A stretch of 64,000 nucleotides of DNA from Aliidiomarina haloalkalitolerans. Its GTDB lineage: Bacteria; Pseudomonadota; Gammaproteobacteria; Enterobacterales; Alteromonadaceae. Shown one piece after another: positions 57,665 to 64,000 of the stretch. The notes beneath the pieces were generated by a model. That model worked only from the letters and a program-made list of their open reading frames with translations. It ran no database searches and was not told the origin of the DNA. The first letter of the stretch is position 1; every line of letters begins with the position of its first letter. Both the position numbers and the translations under genes were made by a program. The stretch is from the NCBI RefSeq assembly GCF_003987315.1, contig NZ_PIPI01000004.1, positions 149,497-213,496 on the forward strand, given 5' to 3'.

Positions 57665-58630
57665 ATGACTGATATAGTTAAGCAAAGCGCAATCATCCCT
57701 GAACAACTACTAGGTAGCCGATTGGACTCAGCTCTGGCTGAATTGTTCCCGGACTTTTCACGATCTCGTTTAAAAACTTGGATCCAAGACGGCAACGTGA
57801 CCGTGAACGGTTCTGTTGTAACGAAACCGCGTGAAAAAGTCATCCCTGGGCAACAAATTGATTTAAATGCTGTACTAGAAGCAGAAGTATTTTCTGAGCC
57901 GCAAGCAATCGACCTCGATATTGTCTATGAAGATGATGATTTACTGGTAATTAATAAGCCGGCGGGCTTAGTGGTGCACCCTGGTGCGGGCACGCCAGAC
58001 GGTACCTTGTTAAATGCGCTATTACATCATTGTCCGCAAGTCGAACAATTGCCACGAGCAGGTATTGTTCATCGACTCGACAAAGACACCACCGGATTAA
58101 TGGTTGTTGCTAAGAACATTGCAACTTACACAGCATTAGTAGCGGCACTGCAAGCTCGCGACATTACTCGTGAATATGAAGCTGTTGCAATCGGCGTCAT
58201 GACGGCAGGTGGTTCGGTGGATGCGCCAATTGGCCGTCACCCGACCAAACGAACGCATATGGCTGTGAACCCAAATGGTAAACCAGCGCTCACTCATTAT
58301 CGGGTTGCCGAACGTTTTCGTGCGCATACTCGTCTGCGCTTGCGCCTAGAGTCAGGCCGCACCCATCAAATTCGTGTGCATATGGCACACCTTGGTTATC
58401 CGTTGGTTGGTGACCCCCAATATGGTGGGCGTCCGCGGCCACCGAAGCAGGCGTCAGAACAGTTCATGCAAATTATCCGTGGTTTTAACCGCCAAGCGTT
58501 GCATGCAATTCGTTTGGCGCTGGTGCACCCCCGCACCGGTGAAATGATGGAATGGACGGCACCGATTCCTGAGGACATGCAGCAGTTAATCGCTGTTTTG
58601 CGTTCAGATTTGAAAGAGCATGGTGAATGA
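57665..58630 (+). CDS. rluD: 23S rRNA pseudouridine synthase RluD
   Basis: Makes pseudouridines 1911, 1915 and 1917 in helix 69 of 23S rRNA (E. coli numbering). An S4 RNA-binding domain (about 18-75) precedes the catalytic domain with Asp139 in HRLDKDTTGLMVVAK. The SGRTHQIRVHMAHLGYPLVGDPQYGG block is typical. The 321 residues match. Its stop overlaps the pgeF start (ATGA). Confidence 0.96.
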   Translation: MTDIVKQSAIIPEQLLGSRLDSALAELFPDFSRSRLKTWIQDGNVTVNGSVVTKPREKVIPGQQIDLNAVLEAEVFSEPQAIDLDIVYEDDDLLVINKPAGLVVHPGAGTPDGTLLNALLHHCPQVEQLPRAGIVHRLDKDTTGLMVVAKNIATYTALVAALQARDITREYEAVAIGVMTAGGSVDAPIGRHPTKRTHMAVNPNGKPALTHYRVAERFRAHTRLRLRLESGRTHQIRVHMAHLGYPLVGDPQYGGRPRPPKQASEQFMQIIRGFNRQALHAIRLALVHPRTGEMMEWTAPIPEDMQQLIAVLRSDLKEHGE

Positions 58631-59361
58631 TTAAAGGACTTGTGCCCGCATTGAATCAATTACCGCATGTCCGCGCGTTCAGTACGCAACGGCATGGGGG
58701 AGTGAGTGTGACGCCGTATGGGTCATTGAATGTGGGTATGCATGTTGGCGATTTACCAGCTTCGGTGATGGAAAATCGACAGCGTCTGCGTGGGTTTCTG
58801 CAATTACCGAACGAACCCTGTTGGTTAACGCAAGTGCATGGCAATGCAGTGGCTGCCATTACGCAAGGCTCGTGTTCCGACATGCCTGAAGCAGATGCAG
58901 CATACACACGCACTAAAGGGACTGTCTTAGCCATTCAAACCGCAGACTGCTTACCTATTTTATTGGCATCCGCAGATGGTCGCGAAGTTGCTGCGATTCA
59001 CAGTGGCTGGCGCAGTTTAGCGAGCGGCATTATCCGTGCGACTTTAGCTCATTTTGAGTGCCAGCCAAGCGACATTCATGCGTGGTTGGGGCCAGCAATT
59101 GGTCCTAAACATTTTGAAGTTGGCGATGATGTGCGAGCGGCGATGCTCGCGTTAAACCAGAATAATGAAACGGCGTTTGTTGCTCATGGTGAAAAATACA
59201 TGGCCAACCTTGCCCAAATTGCGACGCGAGAGTTAGCTGACTGCGGTGTTGTGCAGGTGGAAAACTCAGAACACTGCACCTTTGCTAAAAAGAAAGACTA
59301 TTTCTCTTACCGCCGTGACGGCCAAACTGGTCGGATGGTTTCGCTCATTTGGATTGAATAG
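58627..59361 (+). CDS. pgeF: Laccase-domain protein PgeF (YfiH)
   Basis: Zinc-binding multicopper-polyphenol-oxidase-like protein. E. coli YfiH acts as a quality-control amidase during peptidoglycan precursor synthesis, and related proteins act as purine nucleoside phosphorylases. Motifs are FSTQRHGGVSVTPYGSLNVG, TQVHGN, TADCLPILLA, IHSGWRSLASGI (zinc ligands His, Cys, His) and GPAIGPKHFEVG. The 244 residues match. Four-nt overlap with rluD; a heat-shock promoter for clpB follows. Confidence 0.94.
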   Translation: MIKGLVPALNQLPHVRAFSTQRHGGVSVTPYGSLNVGMHVGDLPASVMENRQRLRGFLQLPNEPCWLTQVHGNAVAAITQGSCSDMPEADAAYTRTKGTVLAIQTADCLPILLASADGREVAAIHSGWRSLASGIIRATLAHFECQPSDIHAWLGPAIGPKHFEVGDDVRAAMLALNQNNETAFVAHGEKYMANLAQIATRELADCGVVQVENSEHCTFAKKKDYFSYRRDGQTGRMVSLIWIE

Positions 59362-59439
59362 CGGCTTACTGCTGCGTTTGCGCGAAGCAACCCCGCCGAT
59401 TGACCTGTAAATAAACCTTTACGATTTTTTCTTCTCGCC

Positions 59440-59468
59440 CTTGAAACTGTACAAATCATACCCACATT
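59440..59468 (+). promoter_or_regulatory. RpoH (sigma32)-type promoter of clpB
   Basis: CTTGAAA (59440-59446), 14-nt spacer, CCCACATT (59461-59468), close to the sigma32 consensus CTTGAAA-N14-CCCCATNT. It lies about 40-70 nt before the clpB ATG. Confidence 0.85.
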
Positions 59469-59507
59469 AGTTGCAATAGTATTTATCAGCTTGTTGTGAG
59501 GTACATC

Positions 59508-62084
59508 ATGCGAATGGATCGTCTTACCAGTAAATTTCAAAGTGCGATTGCCGAAGCGCAATCGCTAGCCTTGGGCCGTGATCACCAGTTTATCGAACCG
59601 GTGCACATTATGCTGGCGCTCATGAATCAAGACGGTGGTACTGTGCGCCCGTTATTGCAGCAGCTTGGTGTGAATATTGCGACATTCCGAACTGAATTGA
59701 ATAAATTGCTTGAGGCATTACCTGAGGTGCAAGGCACTGGCGGTGATGTGCAAGTATCTCGCGATACGATCAATTTGCTGAACCTTTGCGACAAGCACGC
59801 GCAGAAACGACAAGACAGCTATATTTCAAGCGAGTTATTTATCCTCGCCGCAACCGACGACAAAGGTAAACTCGGCGCCTTGTTAAAAGCGCAAGGCGTT
59901 AGTCAGAATCAAGTTGAAAAGGTAATTGCTGACATGCGTAAAGGCCAAAATGTTGATGACCCAAATGCGGAAGAGCAGCGGCAAGCGTTGCAAAAATACA
60001 CTATCGACCTGACCGAACGAGCAGAGCAGGGCAAACTAGATCCAGTGATTGGCCGTGACGAAGAAATTCGTCGCGCGATTCAAGTGTTGCAGCGCCGAAC
60101 AAAAAACAATCCGGTGCTAATTGGTGAGCCAGGTGTTGGTAAAACCGCAATTGTCGAGGGCTTAGCACAACGTATTATCAATGGTGAAGTGCCGGAAGGG
60201 CTAAAACACAAGCGGGTATTGTCACTCGACCTTGGCGCTTTATTGGCGGGTGCAAAATACCGCGGTGAATTTGAAGAGCGTCTAAAAGCAGTGCTAAATG
60301 AACTGCAACAAGAAGAAGGCAATGTCATTCTGTTTATTGATGAGCTGCATACCATGGTCGGTGCGGGTAAAGCCGAAGGTGCCATGGACGCCGGTAATAT
60401 GCTGAAGCCAGCGTTGGCGCGCGGTGAATTGCATTGCGTGGGTGCGACGACCCTCGATGAATATCGTCAATATATTGAAAAAGACGCTGCACTTGAGCGT
60501 CGCTTCCAAAAAGTTCTGGTCGACGAGCCATCGGTTGAAGACACCATTGCGATTCTGCGTGGTTTGAAAGAAAAGTACGAAATTCACCATTCGGTTGAGA
60601 TTACTGATCCAGCAATCGTGGCGGCAGCGACTTTGTCTCACCGTTATATCAGCGACCGGCAGCTACCAGACAAAGCGATTGATCTTGTCGACGAGGCAGC
60701 ATCGAGTATCCGTATGCAAATGGACTCGAAGCCTGAAGAACTCGATCGCTTGGAGCGCCGCATTATTCAGTTGAAGCTTGAACGCCAAGCGTTGGCAAAA
60801 GAAAAAGATGATGCGAGTAAAAAACGTCTCGAAACATTAGAAGATGAAATGGCTTCGCTTGAGAAAAGCTATGCCGATTTAGAGGAAGTTTGGAATAGCG
60901 AGAAACTTGCGGTGCAAGGGCATCAGCATATTAAAGAACAGCTCGATCAGGCGCGCATTGAGTTAGAAGCCGCTAATCGTGCCCGTGACTTGAATCGCAT
61001 GGCCGAGCTGCAATATGGCAAGATTCCAGATCTCGAGCGTAAACTTGAAGCAGCTCTCAATGCAGAAATGCAGGAGATGTCGTTGCTGCGCAATCGCGTG
61101 ACCGACGAAGAGATCGCTGAGGTACTTTCGCGTTGGACCGGTATTCCAGTTGCACGCATGCTTGAAGGTGAGCGGGACAAACTGCTAAAGATGGAAGCGA
61201 ACTTGCATCAACGCGTGGTAGGTCAGCATGAAGCAGTGGTCGCGGTTGCAAACGCAATTCGTCGTTCTCGTGCAGGCTTGAGCGACCCTGACCGGCCGAT
61301 TGGCTCATTCTTGTTCCTCGGGCCAACCGGTGTAGGTAAAACTGAGCTGTGCAAAGCACTGGCGCACTTTATGTTCGACACCGATGATGCCATGGTACGT
61401 ATTGATATGTCCGAATTTATGGAGAAGCACTCCGTTGCTCGTTTAGTTGGTGCTCCCCCGGGTTACGTGGGCTATGAAGAAGGTGGCTATTTGACTGAAG
61501 CAGTTCGTCGTCGGCCTTATTCAGTGATTCTGCTTGATGAAGTGGAAAAAGCGCATCCGGATGTATTCAACATTTTGTTGCAGGTGCTCGATGATGGTCG
61601 TTTAACTGACGGTCAGGGGCGTACAGTCGATTTTCGTAATACGGTGATCATCATGACCTCTAACTTGGGCTCGCATTTAATCCAAGAACACGCAGGTCAG
61701 GTGAACTACGAGGAAATGAAAGCCATGCTGCAAGACGTGTTGAGTTCTGCGTTCCGGCCAGAGTTTTTAAACCGCATTGATGAGACGGTTGTGTTCCATC
61801 CGCTTGATAATGAACACATTCAGCGTATTGCAAAAATTCAGTTGCAGCGGTTGTTTAAGCGCTTGGCGGATCGTGACTATCAATTAACTGTTTCTGACGA
61901 AGCATTGGCGCAACTTGCCCATGCTGGCTTCGATCCGGTATTTGGCGCACGACCACTAAAACGAGCGATTCAAGCGGAGCTCGAAAACCCACTTGCGCAG
62001 AAGATTCTGGCCGGTGAGTTTGTACCGGGCAAAGAGATTTTGGTGGAGTCAGGTCCGGATGGCTTGGTCATGAAACAAGATTAA
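59508..62084 (+). CDS. clpB: Disaggregase chaperone ClpB
   Basis: Hexameric AAA+ chaperone that works with DnaK to extract proteins from aggregates. The frame opens at a GTG (59496) but the ATG at 59508 with GAGG 8 nt upstream gives [21 protein letters not shown], the family start, and 858 residues. In order: N-domain (1-145), first AAA module with [13 protein letters not shown] and [13 protein letters not shown], a coiled-coil M-domain (about 400-520), and second AAA module with [28 protein letters not shown] and a C-terminal sensor [10 protein letters not shown]. Heat-shock control is expected from the upstream promoter. Confidence 0.97.
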   Translation: MRMDRLTSKFQSAIAEAQSLALGRDHQFIEPVHIMLALMNQDGGTVRPLLQQLGVNIATFRTELNKLLEALPEVQGTGGDVQVSRDTINLLNLCDKHAQKRQDSYISSELFILAATDDKGKLGALLKAQGVSQNQVEKVIADMRKGQNVDDPNAEEQRQALQKYTIDLTERAEQGKLDPVIGRDEEIRRAIQVLQRRTKNNPVLIGEPGVGKTAIVEGLAQRIINGEVPEGLKHKRVLSLDLGALLAGAKYRGEFEERLKAVLNELQQEEGNVILFIDELHTMVGAGKAEGAMDAGNMLKPALARGELHCVGATTLDEYRQYIEKDAALERRFQKVLVDEPSVEDTIAILRGLKEKYEIHHSVEITDPAIVAAATLSHRYISDRQLPDKAIDLVDEAASSIRMQMDSKPEELDRLERRIIQLKLERQALAKEKDDASKKRLETLEDEMASLEKSYADLEEVWNSEKLAVQGHQHIKEQLDQARIELEAANRARDLNRMAELQYGKIPDLERKLEAALNAEMQEMSLLRNRVTDEEIAEVLSRWTGIPVARMLEGERDKLLKMEANLHQRVVGQHEAVVAVANAIRRSRAGLSDPDRPIGSFLFLGPTGVGKTELCKALAHFMFDTDDAMVRIDMSEFMEKHSVARLVGAPPGYVGYEEGGYLTEAVRRRPYSVILLDEVEKAHPDVFNILLQVLDDGRLTDGQGRTVDFRNTVIIMTSNLGSHLIQEHAGQVNYEEMKAMLQDVLSSAFRPEFLNRIDETVVFHPLDNEHIQRIAKIQLQRLFKRLADRDYQLTVSDEALAQLAHAGFDPVFGARPLKRAIQAELENPLAQKILAGEFVPGKEILVESGPDGLVMKQD

Positions 62085-62102
62085 CACGTTGCTTCTGGAG
62101 AA

Positions 62103-62157
62103 AACCGTGATGGTCTGGGCTACTTAAATAGGCGCACGGAATCATCGCGGTTTTTTA
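62103..62157 (+). terminator. Terminator after clpB
   Basis: AACCGTGATG (62103-62112) pairs with CATCGCGGTT (62143-62152, one G-U) across a 30-nt loop, followed by T-run. Confidence 0.7.
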
Positions 62158-62327
62158 TTTTCTATGCGCCTGTTGTAACTGATTTTCGGTGTTGAATCGG
62201 CGTTTTGGAATGCAGTAAGCCTATGGCTAAACCAAGTGTAGCAACCTTGATGGCTTGGCATAATGTCAGATTTTCATGATATGCTACGCCACTAATCTAT
62301 CTATTTGATGGCGACCTAGGACTCTAT

Positions 62328-63158
62328 ATGCCAGAACAAAATAAACGTCGTGGTATTTATCTGTTACCGAACTTGTTAACCACAGCCGGGCTCTTTTCCG
62401 GTTTCTATGCCATCGTTGCGTCGATGAATGGTGACTTTCAGCTCGCAGCGATTGCGATCTTTGTCGCCATGGTTTTTGATGGTCTAGACGGACGGGTAGC
62501 AAGACTGACCAATACCCAAAGCGAATTTGGTGCTGAGTATGACTCAATGGCTGACATTGTTTCGTTTGGTATTGCACCTGCATTGGTTGCGTACAATTGG
62601 GCGTTGCACGATGTCGGTAAACTCGGTTGGTTAGCAGCATTTATTTTTGTTGCCGGTGGTGCTTTACGTTTGGCTCGTTTCAATGCCGCACATGCAACCG
62701 CTGATAAGCGCTACTTTCAGGGTTTAGCAATTCCAAGCGCTGCTGCAATTGTCGCCGGCTTGGTGTGGGTTGGTGCGAAGTATGAAATAGATCCTGAGTC
62801 GGTAAGCTTCGTTGTGGTCTTGTTCACAATTGCTTGTGGCTTACTCATGGTGAGTAACTTTAAGTATCATTCGTTTAAAGATGTCGACTGGCGCGGCAAC
62901 GTCAATTTCTTAGTTCTACTATTAGTAGTGTTAATTTTCGTTGTTGTTGCAACCGCTCCGGCTATTGTCTTGTTTGTCCTCTTTACTGTATACGCAGTTT
63001 CAGGACCAGTGATGACAATTAAAGGTGTGAACAAACTAAAACTCGAACATATTCTTGGTGACCCGCAAGATGAGCCGACTTCGCAAAAGGAAAGCGAACA
63101 GGAATCCAAGCAAGAATCTGAGGAAAAAGACGACAACAAGAAAGAAAAGCAGGACTAA
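62328..63158 (+). CDS. pssA: CDP-diacylglycerol-serine O-phosphatidyltransferase
   Basis: Membrane enzyme making phosphatidylserine, the precursor of phosphatidylethanolamine. It belongs to the CDP-alcohol phosphotransferase fold, not the phospholipase-D-like PssA of E. coli. The signature D-G-x2-A-R-x8-G-x3-D-x3-D is complete: Asp54, Gly55, Ala58, Arg59, Gly68, Asp72 and Asp76. About seven or eight helices are visible. The last 35 residues form a highly charged tail (SEQESKQESEEKDDNKKEK) that is probably disordered and cytoplasmic. Terminated by the hairpin before the rRNA operon. Confidence 0.94.
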   Translation: MPEQNKRRGIYLLPNLLTTAGLFSGFYAIVASMNGDFQLAAIAIFVAMVFDGLDGRVARLTNTQSEFGAEYDSMADIVSFGIAPALVAYNWALHDVGKLGWLAAFIFVAGGALRLARFNAAHATADKRYFQGLAIPSAAAIVAGLVWVGAKYEIDPESVSFVVVLFTIACGLLMVSNFKYHSFKDVDWRGNVNFLVLLLVVLIFVVVATAPAIVLFVLFTVYAVSGPVMTIKGVNKLKLEHILGDPQDEPTSQKESEQESKQESEEKDDNKKEKQD

Positions 63159-63245
63159 ACCAAAAAGTTTAGAAGAAAGTATTCGCAAATAAGCTTTTAA
63201 CGCGCGATGAGATTTCATTTTTTCTGTTGTTAATATGTTAAAAAA

Positions 63246-63290
63246 ATGCGCCCCAAATAGCAATTTATGATTGCTTTTGGGGCGTTTTGT
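63246..63290 (+). terminator. Terminator between pssA and the rRNA operon
   Basis: CGCCCCAAA/TTTGGGGCG arms with an inner AGCAAT/ATTGCT pair, flanked by an A-run on the left and TTTT on the right, so it can act in both directions. Confidence 0.88.
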
Positions 63291-63330
63291 TTATTTTCTC
63301 AGCAAACGATTAAAAACTTAAAAAAAGTGC

Positions 63331-63358
63331 TTGATCGTTTTCGCTGGATCTCTATAAT
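63331..63358 (+). promoter_or_regulatory. rRNA operon promoter P1
   Basis: TTGATC (63331-63336), 16 nt, TATAAT (63353-63358), then the GC-containing discriminator TCGCCTCCG. The upstream A/T tract could serve as an UP element. The 16-nt spacer is typical of rRNA promoters. Confidence 0.78.
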
Positions 63359-63421
63359 TCGCCTCCGTTGTCACCGAGTACGGAGACACCGAGGAAAAAT
63401 AAGAAATTTGATTTCAAACTC

Positions 63422-63449
63422 TTGACTTCCTCGGCAGGTAGCGTAAAAT
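63422..63449 (+). promoter_or_regulatory. rRNA operon promoter P2
   Basis: TTGACT (63422-63427), 16 nt, TAAAAT (63444-63449), with a discriminator TCGCTTCCC similar to P1. Confidence 0.78.
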
Positions 63450-63483
63450 TCGCTTCCCTGCTTCGGCAAGTTCCGAAGCAAAA

Positions 63484-63495
63484 CGTTCTTTAACA
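63484..63495 (+). promoter_or_regulatory. rRNA leader boxA
   Basis: GTTCTTTAACAA matches the boxA consensus TGCTCTTTAACA, the NusB/S10 antitermination site in the rRNA leader. Confidence 0.75.
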
Positions 63496-63686
63496 ATATA
63501 TCAAGCCAAGCAATCTGTGTGGGCACTTGCATCAGAACTGCATCGACCAAAGCTATTTCGGTAGCGACTACTTCGGTAGTGAAAATGGTTCAGCACTTTT
63601 GAAAGCAGGTAGCTTATATAAGTAACCAAAAATTCGATTGAGTTGAGCCGGATTCTTAACGGAATCCAACTTTGCATCAAAATCTT

Positions 63687-64000
<314 letters not shown>

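Overview
This window looks like an ordinary stretch of chromosome from a marine gammaproteobacterium of the order Alteromonadales, most plausibly the Idiomarinaceae (Idiomarina or Pseudidiomarina). That placement is an inference. It rests on E. coli-like neighbourhoods (zapA-6S RNA opposite ygfB-pepP-ubiH-ubiI; rluD-pgeF-clpB; bamD), an NhaD sodium antiporter, a two-gene aceBA operon with a nearby aceK, a CDP-alcohol-phosphotransferase type PssA, and many exported peptidases and amidohydrolases, all fitting a salt-adapted, amino-acid-eating heterotroph. The first 314 bases of a 16S rRNA gene close the window and would settle the question. I see no prophage, insertion sequence or CRISPR array.

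Layout. 1-2.1 kb: end of the phosphate-uptake operon (pstA 3' end, pstB, phoU). 2.1-4.9 kb, minus strand: serA, rpiA and fau. 5.0-7.2 kb: an exported amidohydrolase and a lipoprotein lie between fau and a 6S RNA gene; a 40-residue membrane ORF sits just downstream of the 6S RNA. 7.5-12.5 kb: zapA, diverging from ygfB-pepP-ubiH-ubiI. 12.6-18.2 kb: a LysR regulator and the glycine cleavage genes gcvT-gcvH-gcvP. 18.3-23.2 kb: an accessory patch of small or unrelated genes (DUF6624, HD hydrolase, small membrane protein, esterase, SRPBCC, PH-like, DUF2200) with several unexplained inverted repeats. 23.3-25.8 kb: a serine-hydrolase/peptidase pair. 26.0-30.9 kb: membrane-protein genes. 31.0-36.5 kb: a beta-propeller/amidohydrolase fusion and an S8 protease, both exported.

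36.5-42.3 kb is a glyoxylate-shunt locus: a LysR gene diverges from aceK, and aceK converges on aceB-aceA. The LysR/aceK gap and the aceB upstream region share a near-identical motif, which suggests (but does not prove) that this LysR controls the shunt. 42.5-44.1 kb: nhaD behind a structured leader that may be a riboswitch. 44.2-48.4 kb: tRNA-Phe, speB-speA and pfkA. 48.6-53.2 kb: a malate/lactate dehydrogenase-like gene, pdxH, a DUF3369 response regulator and a YtcJ-like amidohydrolase. 53.5-56.7 kb: an atypical LuxR-type regulator whose phospho-acceptor position is Glu, a DUF1285 gene, nadE and glnB. 56.8-63.2 kb: bamD, rluD, pgeF, clpB with a clear RpoH-type promoter, and pssA. 63.3-64 kb: twin rRNA promoters, a boxA and the 5' end of 16S rRNA.

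Most of the window is housekeeping. The points most worth a second look are the nhaD leader, the shared aceBA/LysR motif, the 40-residue ORF after 6S RNA, the tandem palindromes before the S8 protease, the orphan terminator at 22.2 kb and the Glu-receiver regulator. I did not find a convincing new multi-gene system.
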